A stretch of 34,182 nt of DNA from JBFWVD01 sp050246915 (GCA_050246915.1 JBFWVD010000051.1:1-34182); one strand, 5' to 3'. Shown: positions 23,004-31,350, counted from the stretch's first letter. Made by a program: numbers and translations. Notes: a model not told the origin generated them from the sequence alone.

Positions 23004-23735
23004 GTGACCGCTTGGACCATCCTCCACGTCGCCGAGACCGGATCGACCAACGCCGATCTGCTGGCCATGGCCCCCGTCGACGCCAACGGGGCGAGCGGAG
23101 CGGCAGACAAGCCAGGCCCGGCCGCGGACAAAACGGTGCTGATCGCCGATCATCAGACCGCGGGGCGCGGCCGGCTCGATCGGACCTGGGAGGCCCCGGC
23201 CGGAGCCAGCCTGCTCATGTCGATCCTGCTGCGCGACGTCCCACCCGAAGGTCCCCATCGCCTCACCCAACAACTGGCCGTCGCCGCGGCACGCGCCTGC
23301 GAACGACTGGCCGGCCTCACCCCCGCGATCAAGTGGCCCAACGATCTCCTCGTGGGTGACGGCAAGCTGGCCGGCATCTTGGCCCAGGCGGGCATCGCCA
23401 ACGGTCGGGTCGATCACGTCGTGATCGGCATCGGCATGAACCTGCGTTGGGCTCCCGACGGTGCCGCCAAGTTGGGCGACGTCGACCGCGACACGCTCGT
23501 CGACGCCATCTTGGCCGAGCTCGACGCGGTGCAAGCGCAACCCGATGGGGGAGCGCTCGAGTACCGCCGTCGCCTCACCACCATCGGCAACCGAATCCGC
23601 GCCGAACTGCCCGGTGAGACCATCGAAGGCGTCGCCGCCGACGTGCTGCCCGACGGTCGCCTGGTCATCGTGACCTCGGCCGGTGAACGCGTCATCGATT
23701 CAGGTGACGTGATCTACGCCCGCCCGCCCCGTTAG
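23004..23735 (+). CDS. birA: Biotin--[acetyl-CoA-carboxylase] ligase
   Basis: This 243-residue monofunctional ligase has the biotin/AMP loop AGRGRLDRTW (53-62), KWPNDLLV (110-117), GKLAGIL (120-126), and a small C-terminal beta domain from about 195. It forms biotinyl-5'-AMP and transfers biotin to the carrier lysine, here most likely Lys-554 of the neighbouring carboxylase. No N-terminal DNA-binding HTH is present, so it should not act as a biotin-responsive repressor. The insert at about 25-43 is Ala/Gly/Asp-rich and probably disordered. The start is a GTG without a Shine-Dalgarno sequence. The gene ends 10 bp before the LCP gene and may be read into it. Confidence 0.92.
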   Translation: MTAWTILHVAETGSTNADLLAMAPVDANGASGAADKPGPAADKTVLIADHQTAGRGRLDRTWEAPAGASLLMSILLRDVPPEGPHRLTQQLAVAAARACERLAGLTPAIKWPNDLLVGDGKLAGILAQAGIANGRVDHVVIGIGMNLRWAPDGAAKLGDVDRDTLVDAILAELDAVQAQPDGGALEYRRRLTTIGNRIRAELPGETIEGVAADVLPDGRLVIVTSAGERVIDSGDVIYARPPR

Positions 23736-23738
23736 CGT
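23733..23738 (+). promoter_or_regulatory. Candidate -10 hexamer for a leaderless LCP gene
   Basis: TAGCGT overlaps the birA stop codon and ends 7 nt before the ATG at 23746, which has no ribosome-binding site. The same hexamer precedes the LpdA-like gene. Confidence 0.35.
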
Positions 23739-23745
23739 CACGTCA

Positions 23746-24894
23746 ATGCCACGTCCGCCCCGGCGCTTCGCGCGCGCTGTCGCCATCGGCGCGGTCACCT
23801 CGCTCGCCGTCGCCGGATCGGGCGCCTTCTGGGCGTGGGATGCGCTCGGCGATGTGCGTCGCATCGATCTGGCCGACTCCCTCGACGACATCGCCAACCG
23901 CGGCCCGGAGAACTATCTCGTCGTCGGTTCCGACAGTCGGGCCGGTGCCGATCCGAACTCGCCCGACTATGGATCGATGGGTGACGAGGGCGATGTGGGC
24001 GGCAAACGCTCCGACACCATCATGATCTTGCGCCTCGACCCCGGCGCCGGCACCGCCACGCTCCTTTCACTCCCACGCGATCTGTACGTGACCATCGCCG
24101 GATCGAAGACCAAGCGGCGCATCAACTCCGCGTACTCCAAGGGTCCCGACACCCTCATCGCCACGGTGAAGGAGAACTTCGCCATCCCCATCAACCACTA
24201 CATCGAGATCGACTTCCAAGGCTTCAAGTCCATGGTCGATGCCCTCGGTGGGGTGGGCGTGTGGTTCGACACCCCGGTGCGCGACAAGAACACCGGCCTC
24301 GTGATCAGCCAGCCGGGATGCGCCACCTTGAACGGGGTGCAAGCCCTCGCGTACGCGCGCTCTCGTCACCTCCAGTGGAACGACGGGAAGAAGTGGCGCA
24401 CCGACGGCACCGGCGACCTCGGTCGCATCTCGCGTCAACAGGACTTCATCCGTCGGGCCATGAAACGCGCGGTCGAGCAGGTGTCGGGGAACCCGCTCGG
24501 TGTGGCGCCCATGGTCGACGCCGCCACCGGCAACGTCACGGTCGACAACAACCTCTCCAACGGCGATCTGTTGTCGTTGGCCCGCCGGTTCGCATCGATC
24601 GGTGCGTCCGGTCTCACCACCTACACCTTCCCGGCCAGCCCCAAGACCGTCAGCGGAGCGGCGGTGCTCATCCCCGACACCGCCGCGGCGGCCCCGATCC
24701 TGTCGCTGTTCACGAGCTCCTCCACCGCCCTCGGCACCGCGGTCCCGGCCACTGCGGCGCCAGCTGCTGGCCCCGGCAAGGCGTTCCCGATCCCGGCGCA
24801 GGACGATCCCGCACCCGACGACAACAGTGACCTGGTTCCGGTCACCGGCTCCGATCCCATCGGTGTCGTGGGTGACCCGAGCAAGCCGTGCTGA
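23746..24894 (+). CDS. LytR-CpsA-Psr (LCP) family cell-wall glycopolymer ligase
   Basis: This 382-residue protein has a basic cytoplasmic N-terminus and one membrane helix (about 10-30). The LCP domain (about 53-235) follows, with GSDSR (61-65), RSDTIMIL (88-95), SLPRDLYV (108-115) and RINSAYSKG (125-133). The Arg and Asp in these motifs bind the polyprenyl-phosphate head group. LCP enzymes move glycopolymers from a lipid carrier to peptidoglycan outside the membrane. The C-terminus is a variable domain ending in a Pro/Ala/Asp-rich tail. Standing before the rhamnose genes, it probably attaches the polysaccharide they help build; that link is inferred. A 14-bp duplication covers its stop codon. 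Confidence 0.88.
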   Translation: MPRPPRRFARAVAIGAVTSLAVAGSGAFWAWDALGDVRRIDLADSLDDIANRGPENYLVVGSDSRAGADPNSPDYGSMGDEGDVGGKRSDTIMILRLDPGAGTATLLSLPRDLYVTIAGSKTKRRINSAYSKGPDTLIATVKENFAIPINHYIEIDFQGFKSMVDALGGVGVWFDTPVRDKNTGLVISQPGCATLNGVQALAYARSRHLQWNDGKKWRTDGTGDLGRISRQQDFIRRAMKRAVEQVSGNPLGVAPMVDAATGNVTVDNNLSNGDLLSLARRFASIGASGLTTYTFPASPKTVSGAAVLIPDTAAAAPILSLFTSSSTALGTAVPATAAPAAGPGKAFPIPAQDDPAPDDNSDLVPVTGSDPIGVVGDPSKPC

Positions 24895-24914
24895 TGGCGC
24901 CGTGCTGATGGCGC
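24887..24914. repeat. 14-bp tandem duplication across the LCP stop codon
   Basis: CGTGCTGATGGCGC occurs twice in tandem (24887-24900, 24901-24914). The first copy contains the TGA stop at 24892-24894. Confidence 0.85.
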
Positions 24915-24987
24915 CAGGCTGCACTCGAGACGCCGTCGATCCACGAAGGTACGGCCGTCACCGAGGTGACTGCTACAAAGGGAAGCC

Positions 24988-26067
24988 ATGAAGGGTCTGA
25001 TCCTCGCCGGGGGCGCCGGCACACGGCTGCGGCCCATCACCCACACCAGCGCGAAGCAGTTGGTCCCGGTGGCCAACAAGCCCATCTTGTTCTATGGGAT
25101 CGAATCGATGGTGGCGGCCGGCATCATCGAGATCGGCATCATCGTGGGTGACACGGCCGCCGATGTGATGAGCGCGGTGGGCGACGGGTCATCGTTCTCC
25201 GCCAAGGTCACCTACATCCCCCAAGACGCCCCGCTCGGTCTGGCTCACTGCGTCCTCATCGCCCGCGACTTCCTCGGTGACGACGACTTCGTGATGTACC
25301 TCGGCGACAACTTGCTCGAACAGGACCTCGCCGCCTTCGTGCACGGCTTCGAGAAGGCTCGCATCGAGCCCAACCCGCCAGCGGCGCAGATCCTTCTCAA
25401 GCAGGTGCCCGATCCCCATCGCTTCGGCATCGCCGAGCTTGACGCGTCGGGCAACGTGACCCACCTGGTCGAGAAGCCCGCCGATCCGCCCACCGATCTG
25501 GCGCTGGTCGGCGTGTACCTGTTCGACCCCACCATCCACACCGCGGTGCGATCCATCGCCGCCTCGCCCCGCGGCGAGCTGGAGATCACCGACGCCATCC
25601 AATGGCTCATCGACGCCGGCCATCGCGTCCGCACCGAACGCCTCGAGGGCTGGTGGATCGACACCGGCAAGCTCACCCCGCTGCTCGAGGCCAACCGTCT
25701 CCTGCTCGAGAAGGTGCACGGACGCATCGACGGCGACGTCGACGACGCAAGTTCAATTGACGGGCGCGTCGTGGTGGAGACCGGAGCGACGGTGCGCAAC
25801 AGCCGCATCCGTGGACCGGTGGTCATCGGCGCTGGCGCTGTGATCGAGAACTCCTTCATCGGTCCGTTCACCGCCATCGCCGAGGGCTGCACCATCACCA
25901 ACTCCGAGGTGGAGCACTCGGTGTTCATGGCCCGTTGCGTCGTGCGTGACATCCCCCGCATCGAGGACTCGCTCATCGGACACGATGTGGTGATCCAGCG
26001 CACGCAGACCCGCCCGCGCGCGCTGCGGGTGATGCTCGGTGACGATTGCCAACTCGATGTCGAGTGA
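24988..26067 (+). CDS. rfbA: Glucose-1-phosphate thymidylyltransferase, long form
   Basis: This 359-residue enzyme makes dTDP-glucose from dTTP and glucose-1-phosphate, the first step to dTDP-L-rhamnose. The nucleotidyl-transferase signature LILAGGAGTRLRP is at 4-16, followed by KQLVPVANKP. The GT-A core runs to about 245. A left-handed beta-helix of hexapeptide repeats (about 250-345, for example GPVVIGAGAVIENSFIG) follows. The extra helix marks the long RmlA class (StrD-like), more typical of actinobacteria than the 290-residue RmlA. AAAGGGAA precedes the ATG. It is the first gene of rfbA-rfbC-rfbB-rfbD. Confidence 0.93.
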   Translation: MKGLILAGGAGTRLRPITHTSAKQLVPVANKPILFYGIESMVAAGIIEIGIIVGDTAADVMSAVGDGSSFSAKVTYIPQDAPLGLAHCVLIARDFLGDDDFVMYLGDNLLEQDLAAFVHGFEKARIEPNPPAAQILLKQVPDPHRFGIAELDASGNVTHLVEKPADPPTDLALVGVYLFDPTIHTAVRSIAASPRGELEITDAIQWLIDAGHRVRTERLEGWWIDTGKLTPLLEANRLLLEKVHGRIDGDVDDASSIDGRVVVETGATVRNSRIRGPVVIGAGAVIENSFIGPFTAIAEGCTITNSEVEHSVFMARCVVRDIPRIEDSLIGHDVVIQRTQTRPRALRVMLGDDCQLDVE

Positions 26068-26112
26068 ACGCGCGCCCAGCGTTCGCCGGCCCAGCGACCC
26101 CAAGGAGCACCA

Positions 26113-26664
26113 GTGGCTGAAGTGACGGAGTCGGGCGTCATCGCCGGCGTGTGGCACGTGTTGCCATCGATCCATGGCGACGAACGCGGCATCTTCGTGG
26201 AGACGTACCGTCGGTCGTGGTTCCCCAACGGCCGCGAGATGATCCAGGGCAACCGCGGCGATCGTCGCGCCGGGTCGGTGGTGGGACTGCACTATCACCT
26301 GCACCAAGCCGACTACTGGTACGTGCCCTACGGCACCGCCCGCGTCGTGTTGCACGACCTTCGGGTCGGGTCGCCCACCGAAGGGGCCACCGAGTGCTTC
26401 GACCTCGGCGGCGACAAGCACCCGGGTGTGTTCATCCCGCCGGGACTGGCGCACGGGTTCGCGTCGCTCACCGACATGACCATCACCTATCTCGTCGACG
26501 GCTACTACAACCCGGCCGATGAGCTCGGCGTCGCCTGGGACGATCCGGAGATCGCCGGCGATTGGGGCGTCACCGACCCGGTGCTGTCCAACCGTGACCG
26601 TGCCAATCCGCTGCGCAAGGACCTTGCCGCCGGCGTGCGGCCCACCTGGCCCATGAGGACCTGA
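26113..26664 (+). CDS. rfbC: dTDP-4-dehydrorhamnose 3,5-epimerase
   Basis: This 183-residue cupin epimerase acts on dTDP-4-keto-6-deoxyglucose, the third step of dTDP-L-rhamnose synthesis. It has the family pattern DERGIFVETYR (23-33), GLHYH (58-62) with the catalytic His region, IPPGLAHGF (108-116) and the Tyr-containing YLVDGYYNPADE (126-137). Family length is about 180-200, so it is complete. The GTG at 26113 has AAGGAG 5 nt upstream, the best ribosome-binding site of this cluster. The gene lies 45 bp after rfbA. Its 3' end carries a duplicated 13-bp segment. Confidence 0.92.
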   Translation: MAEVTESGVIAGVWHVLPSIHGDERGIFVETYRRSWFPNGREMIQGNRGDRRAGSVVGLHYHLHQADYWYVPYGTARVVLHDLRVGSPTEGATECFDLGGDKHPGVFIPPGLAHGFASLTDMTITYLVDGYYNPADELGVAWDDPEIAGDWGVTDPVLSNRDRANPLRKDLAAGVRPTWPMRT

Positions 26665-26691
26665 CATGAGGACCTGTTCTGTGAGGACGTG
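26652..26691. repeat. 13-bp duplication (plus a degenerate third copy) at the rfbC/rfbB junction
   Basis: CATGAGGACCTGA and CATGAGGACCTGT lie in tandem (26652-26664, 26665-26677), followed by TGTGAGGACGTG (26680-26691). The first copy ends with the rfbC stop codon. The third provides GAGGAC, the likely ribosome-binding site of rfbB. Confidence 0.8.
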
Positions 26692-26697
26692 CTGGCT

Positions 26698-27666
26698 ATG
26701 AAGATCTTCGTCACCGGTGGGGCCGGGTTCATCGGCTCCAACTACGTCCACTGGCTGCTCGCCAATTCCGACGATTCCGTGGTCGTGTACGACGCCCTCA
26801 CCTACGCCGGCAACCGGGCCAACCTCGCCGCACTGGAAGGCAACCCGCGCTATTCGTTCGTGCACGGCGACATCTGCGATCGCGACATGGTGCGCGCCGC
26901 GATGGCCGGATGCGACGCGGTGGTGCACTTCGCCGCCGAGAGCCACGTCGATCGTTCCATCGCCGGCTCCGATGTGTTCATCCGCACCAACTGCCAGGGC
27001 ACCAACGTCATGTGCGACATCGCTCGTGAGCACGAGGTGCAACGCTTCTTGCACATTTCCACCGACGAGGTCTACGGCTCGATCGAGGTGGGATCGTTCA
27101 CCGAGTCCGATCGTCTCGGGCCGCGCTCGCCGTACTCGGCATCCAAGGCCGGGTCCGATCTCATCGCCCTCAGCCATCACACCACCTACGGCCTTCCCGT
27201 CGTGGTGACGCGCTGTTCCAACAACTTCGGGCCCTATCAGTTCCCCGAGAAGGTCATCCCGCTGTTCACCACCAACCTGCTCGACGGCAAGAAGGTCCCG
27301 CTGTACGGCGATGGTGGCAACATCCGCGACTGGATCCACGTTTGGGACCACAACACCGCGGCCGATCTGGTGCTGCGCGTCGGCAACATCGGCGAGGTCT
27401 ACAACATCGGTGCCGGCAACGAGATCACCAACCGTGAGCTCACCCATCGCTTGCTCACCTTGTGTGGACGTGACGAATCGTTCATCGAGCCGGTGGCCGA
27501 TCGCCTCGGCCACGATCGTCGCTACTCGGTGGACTGCTCCAAGGTCGAGGCCCTGGGCTGGAAGCCGGCGCACGAGTTGGAAGAGGCCCTGGCCGCCACC
27601 GTCGGCTGGTACCGCGACAACCGTGCCTGGTGGGAGCCGCTCAAGGCCCGCGCCGCGCTGGCGTGA
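26698..27666 (+). CDS. rfbB: dTDP-glucose 4,6-dehydratase
   Basis: This 322-residue extended short-chain dehydrogenase forms dTDP-4-keto-6-deoxyglucose. The NAD-binding GGAGFIG is at 7-13, the active-site TDEVYG at 122-127 and the catalytic YSASK at 146-150. HFAAESHVDRS (77-87) and RCSNNFGPYQFPEKVIP are typical of RmlB. A GTG at 26689 is in frame, but GAGGAC directly abuts it and is better spaced (9 nt) for the ATG at 26698, which also gives the normal N-terminus MKIFVTGG. It is part of the rfb operon. Confidence 0.94.
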   Translation: MKIFVTGGAGFIGSNYVHWLLANSDDSVVVYDALTYAGNRANLAALEGNPRYSFVHGDICDRDMVRAAMAGCDAVVHFAAESHVDRSIAGSDVFIRTNCQGTNVMCDIAREHEVQRFLHISTDEVYGSIEVGSFTESDRLGPRSPYSASKAGSDLIALSHHTTYGLPVVVTRCSNNFGPYQFPEKVIPLFTTNLLDGKKVPLYGDGGNIRDWIHVWDHNTAADLVLRVGNIGEVYNIGAGNEITNRELTHRLLTLCGRDESFIEPVADRLGHDRRYSVDCSKVEALGWKPAHELEEALAATVGWYRDNRAWWEPLKARAALA

Positions 27667-27732
27667 GCTGACTCCTGCTCCCCGGATCCCGTGCTCCTCG
27701 GGCACCAGCGCCGGAGCTGACAAGCTGGGGTC

Positions 27733-28575
27733 ATGCGCGTACTGATCACCGGTGCCAACGGACAGATGGGTTCAGAGCTCTCGGCGCTCTGCCAGAGCCA
27801 CGGTGACGAGGTCATCGGGATCGATCTACCCGATCACGACATCCGCGATCGCGATGCCGCGATGGGCATCATCACCAGCGTCCGCCCCGACGCCGTCATC
27901 AACTGCGCGGCCATGACCGCCGTCGACGCCTGCGAAGGTGACGTGCTCGGCGCCTTCACGTCCAACGCGCTGGCCGTGCGATGGGTGGCCGAAGCCTGCC
28001 GGCGGGTCGACGCCCATCTGGTGCAGATCTCCACCGACTACGTGTTCGACGGATCCAAGGACGCCCCCTATCACGAGTGGGATGTGCCCAACCCGAAGTC
28101 GGTGTATGGCGCCTCGAAGCTCGCCGGCGAGCGCGAAGCGGGACCGACGGCCACCATCGCCCGCACCTCGTGGGTCTGCGGTCTCGGCGGGAACAACATG
28201 GTGAAGACCGTGCTGCGTCTGGCCGCCGAGCCGGGGCAGTTGCGGTTCGTGTCCGATCAGATCGGTCATCCCACGATCGTGTCGTCGATGGTGCCCATGC
28301 TGCGCCGGTTCGCCGTCGATCGCCGGGCCGGGGTGTACCACACCACCAACGCCGGCGCGGTGAGCTGGTACGAGTTCGTGCAAGAGATCCTGCGCGCCGC
28401 GGGTCACGATCCCGATCGTGTGCAACCGGTGTTGACATCGGATCTGCAGCCGCCTCGGCCCGCGCCGCGACCGGCCAACAGCGTGCTCGACAACATGGCC
28501 ATCCGACTCGGCGGGCTGCCACCGCTGCCCGACTTCCGCGAGCCGCTCGCTGAGTTGGTGCGAGCGCTGCTGTGA
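27733..28575 (+). CDS. rfbD: dTDP-4-dehydrorhamnose reductase
   Basis: This 280-residue reductase makes dTDP-L-rhamnose, the last step of the pathway. GANGQMG (7-13) binds NADPH, STDYVFDG (100-107) carries the catalytic Thr, and YGASK (125-129) has the catalytic Tyr/Lys. The length is normal. It lies 66 bp after rfbB with only a weak GGGG before the ATG, so it may be read with rfbB or from its own promoter. Its stop overlaps the next start (GTGA), tying it to the membrane glycosyltransferase. Confidence 0.93.
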   Translation: MRVLITGANGQMGSELSALCQSHGDEVIGIDLPDHDIRDRDAAMGIITSVRPDAVINCAAMTAVDACEGDVLGAFTSNALAVRWVAEACRRVDAHLVQISTDYVFDGSKDAPYHEWDVPNPKSVYGASKLAGEREAGPTATIARTSWVCGLGGNNMVKTVLRLAAEPGQLRFVSDQIGHPTIVSSMVPMLRRFAVDRRAGVYHTTNAGAVSWYEFVQEILRAAGHDPDRVQPVLTSDLQPPRPAPRPANSVLDNMAIRLGGLPPLPDFREPLAELVRALL

Positions 28576-29774
28576 GCACTCCGGCCGCGTCCGTGCCGTC
28601 CGATCGGGCGTCGTCGAAGCCGCTCACGTTCCCGTCGTTCAACGATGTGCGCTCCGGTGCGATGCGGGTACGCACACCGCTCATCACCTACGCGTTCTCG
28701 CGGATCGTGTTGGCCGTGGTGATCGGCATGATGCGCATCGTGCGGCCCGGCCAGGGCTTCGACGGGTTCGCCACCGGATGGGATGCGTCCTGGTACACCA
28801 AGGTCGTCTACCTCGGCTACCCCTCGGCGATCCCGCCGGGCACCGGCAACGACGCCCAGTCGACGTTGGCGTTCTTCCCCTTGTATCCGCGGCTCGCCCA
28901 ATGGACGTGGCAGATCGGGCCGTATCGACTCGAACGGTCCATGTGGCTCATCAACATCGTGCTCGGCGCCATCGCCATCGTGGTGTGGTGGAAGTTGGTG
29001 GAGCGCCACTTCGGTGCCGTCGCCGCCAACTCGGTGGCCGCGGTGCTCTCGTTCTTCCCGGGCTCGTATGTGTTCTCGATGGGGTATTCCGAACCGCTGT
29101 TCCTGTGCTTGGTGGGCGCGTCCCTGTTGGCGCTCGACTCGAAGCACTGGTGGCAGGCCGGTCTGTGGTGCGCTCTGGCCGGGCTGACGCGACCGAACGC
29201 CGTGGCGCTCATGGCTGCCATCGGCATCGTGGCGTTGGTGGAGTTGTGGGACCAGCGTCGCAACGATCGGCTGTCGTTCGCGTCAGCGCGGGGGCCGGTG
29301 GGCGCGGTTGTCCTAGCTCCGGTGGGCATGGCGGCGTTCTTCACGTTCCTGTGGCAGCGCACCGGGAAGATCGACGCCTGGTTCACCGTGCAGCGCCGCG
29401 GTTGGGGTCAGAACTTCGACTTCGGCAAGTCAACGGTGAACGCACTGTGGGATCTTGCCCATCATCCGTTCCTGTACGTGATGGATCTGGTCAACGGTGT
29501 GTTTGCCGCGTTCATGATCGTCGCCGCCGTGGTGCTGGTCCGCTCGAAGGTGCCGTTGGCGTGGAAGGTCTACGGGTTGGGTGTCGCAGTGCTGGCCCTG
29601 GGTTCCGACGCGTTGCTGTCGACGCCGCGCTTCGCGCTGGCCGGCGCGCCGCTCATCATCGCGGTGACGTTGCCGCTGTCGAGCGTCGGTCGGGAGCGCT
29701 TGGTGTCGGCCTGCGCGATCGGCCTGACCTTCATCACGTGGGTCGTAGGCACGACCGTCCTGTACGTGCCGTAG
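28572..29774 (+). CDS. PIG-V-like membrane mannosyltransferase
   Basis: This 400-residue protein is mostly hydrophobic, with about nine membrane segments from residue 37. WDASWY, just after the first helix, contains the Asp expected to bind the lipid-sugar donor in GT-C enzymes. FFPLYP and GYSEPLF are hallmarks of the PIG-V/mannosyltransferase family. Bacterial members use polyprenyl-phosphate sugars outside the membrane. Its start codon overlaps the rfbD stop, so it is likely co-expressed with rhamnose synthesis and may decorate the same glycan. The sugar transferred cannot be told from sequence. Confidence 0.78.
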   Translation: MSTPAASVPSDRASSKPLTFPSFNDVRSGAMRVRTPLITYAFSRIVLAVVIGMMRIVRPGQGFDGFATGWDASWYTKVVYLGYPSAIPPGTGNDAQSTLAFFPLYPRLAQWTWQIGPYRLERSMWLINIVLGAIAIVVWWKLVERHFGAVAANSVAAVLSFFPGSYVFSMGYSEPLFLCLVGASLLALDSKHWWQAGLWCALAGLTRPNAVALMAAIGIVALVELWDQRRNDRLSFASARGPVGAVVLAPVGMAAFFTFLWQRTGKIDAWFTVQRRGWGQNFDFGKSTVNALWDLAHHPFLYVMDLVNGVFAAFMIVAAVVLVRSKVPLAWKVYGLGVAVLALGSDALLSTPRFALAGAPLIIAVTLPLSSVGRERLVSACAIGLTFITWVVGTTVLYVP

Positions 29775-29892
29775 GCACTCGGGAAGCTGGGCGATGGCGT
29801 CGGCCGGAACGGTGATGTCCACGCGGCCCACTCGCATGAGACGCGCATCTGCTCCTGACCAGGGAAGCGAGAATTTGTCGACTACGGTACCG

Positions 29893-29924
29893 ATATTTTG
29901 TTGATTACCTGAGCTATATTTTGT
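29893..29924 (+). promoter_or_regulatory. AT-rich promoter with direct repeats before the DUF4143 ATPase
   Basis: TATATT (29915-29920) ends 7 nt before the GTG at 29928, fitting a leaderless transcript. ATATTTTGT occurs twice, at 29893-29901 and 29916-29924, 23 bp apart, the second overlapping the -10. This AT-rich stretch stands out from the G+C-rich surroundings. No -35 is evident. Confidence 0.5.
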
Positions 29925-29927
29925 GGG

Positions 29928-31187
29928 GTGGAACGCGAACTCGTTGATCGACGGCTTGCGCTCACGGCCCGGGAGTCGCTCGAGACGTTCCGGGGCGTCG
30001 TGATTCAGGGGGCTCGGCAGGTCGGCAAGTCGACATTGGCCGAAATACTCGCCGAGCAGATCGGAGCACGCCTCGTGACGCTCGACCGCGAGGAAGATCT
30101 TGCGGCTGCACGCGACGACCCGTCGCTCTTTCTCGATGCGCTGGGAACACCCGGGGTGATCGACGAGGTGCAACGCGCCGGGGATGCACTCATCCTCGCG
30201 ATGAAACAGCGGCTCGATCGTTCTCGTCGCCCCGGTCAGTTCCTGATGACCGGGTCATCGAACTTCCTCACCACTCGCGCCATCACCGAGAGCCTCGCCG
30301 GCCGCATCGACCTCATCACGCTCTGGCCGCTGTCGATGGGTGAGCTGACGAACGGTGATGACGATTTCGTTGATCGGGCGTTGCTCGGGTTTCCGAAACT
30401 GCTCAACCACCGGGGTCACACTCCGTCTCGCAGTGAGTACCTCGAGCTCGTCTGCAGAGGTGGCTACCCAGAACCGAGTCGACTCGGTGAACGGGCTCGC
30501 ATGCGATGGTTCGAGCGGTATCTCGAGACGGTGCTCCGGCGAGAGGTCGAGTCGGCCGCCGACCTGCGCCGTATGGACGCCTTGTTCGCCATGGCGCGAC
30601 TGTTGATTGCCAACACGGGGTCGGAGCTCGTGATCTCCCGCGTCGCTCAACAACTCGGTATCGATAGGGCAACTGCCGAGTCATATGAGCCGTGGATCGA
30701 GACAACGTTTCTCGTTCATCGCCTTCCCGCATGGAGCCGCAAGGTTTCGTCGAAGGTGGTCAGGCGGCCGAAGCTGCATGTATGCGACGCTGCGCTCGGT
30801 GCGGCCATCATCGGCAAGGGCCCCGAAGCATTGGCGCGGCTCAATGATCCGTCGGTCGGTCCGCTGATCGAATCGTTCGTGGTCGCCGAGTTGTCGAAGC
30901 AGCTCGGATGGTCGAAGACCTCGGCGCGACTTCATCATTTGCGCGACAGCGACGGACTGGAGATCGACGCAATCCTGGAAGCCGCCGACGGGCGGGTCAT
31001 CGCCATCGAGGTGAAGGCTTCGACGGTGCCGAGAGCAAACGATGCCGCACCGATGGCGGCGCTTCGAGAACGGCTTGACCGAGTGGGGTCCGACTTCATC
31101 GGGGGCGTCGTCTTTCACACGGGCGACCGACGGGTCTCCCTCGGGGACCGAATCGTCGGCCTGCCGATCGCCGACCTCTGGACATAG
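29928..31187 (+). CDS. AAA ATPase of the DUF4143 family
   Basis: This 419-residue protein has an N-terminal AAA_14 domain: Walker A GARQVGKS (28-35), Walker B VIDEVQR (77-83) and sensor LMTGSSN (106-112). A DUF4143 domain (about 185-365) follows. Near its end, LEID (344-347) and IEVKAS (360-365) match the E-x-D...E-x-K arrangement of PD-(D/E)xK-like folds found in this family. The function of DUF4143 ATPases is unsettled; they are scattered, often isolated and horizontally spread. The gene stands alone, flanked by gaps of 153 and 163 bp, with an AT-rich promoter unlike its neighbours. It looks like a later arrival between the sugar genes and the acyl-CoA dehydrogenase. No cognate toxin or antitoxin was recognised. 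Confidence 0.85.
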   Translation: MERELVDRRLALTARESLETFRGVVIQGARQVGKSTLAEILAEQIGARLVTLDREEDLAAARDDPSLFLDALGTPGVIDEVQRAGDALILAMKQRLDRSRRPGQFLMTGSSNFLTTRAITESLAGRIDLITLWPLSMGELTNGDDDFVDRALLGFPKLLNHRGHTPSRSEYLELVCRGGYPEPSRLGERARMRWFERYLETVLRREVESAADLRRMDALFAMARLLIANTGSELVISRVAQQLGIDRATAESYEPWIETTFLVHRLPAWSRKVSSKVVRRPKLHVCDAALGAAIIGKGPEALARLNDPSVGPLIESFVVAELSKQLGWSKTSARLHHLRDSDGLEIDAILEAADGRVIAIEVKASTVPRANDAAPMAALRERLDRVGSDFIGGVVFHTGDRRVSLGDRIVGLPIADLWT

Positions 31188-31350
31188 CCGGGCTGTCAAC
31201 GCTCCCGCGTCCGGGACTCAGACCGCGCCGGCCTGGGCTTGGCCTTGGTGGCCCGCTTGCGCGTTGCGTCGGACACGGCCCGAACCGTTGTGGGGACGAT
31301 CACTGCTGAGCCAATACAGTCCAGTCGTCTGACCGAACAGTGGAGCTGAC

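Noticed and set aside
21383..23359. A 658-codon plus-strand frame opposite the carboxylase gene
   Set aside because: It has no recognisable motif and lies antisense to an obvious biotin carboxylase and in the wrong frame of birA.
25753..27723. A 656-codon minus-strand frame across the rfb genes
   Set aside because: It is an antisense shadow of rfbA, rfbC and rfbB; its composition is typical of reversed high-G+C coding DNA.
29775..29892. Possible antitoxin-like start on the minus strand (MRVGRVDITVPADAI) beside the DUF4143 ATPase
   Set aside because: After about 20 residues the frame runs into the antisense of the PIG-V-like gene, and no known antitoxin pattern is convincing.
31196..31303. 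A 35-codon Arg/Lys-rich ORF on the minus strand between the ATPase and dehydrogenase genes
   Set aside because: It has no ribosome-binding site, its frame continues open upstream and no family was recognised; it may be a gene remnant, but support is too thin.
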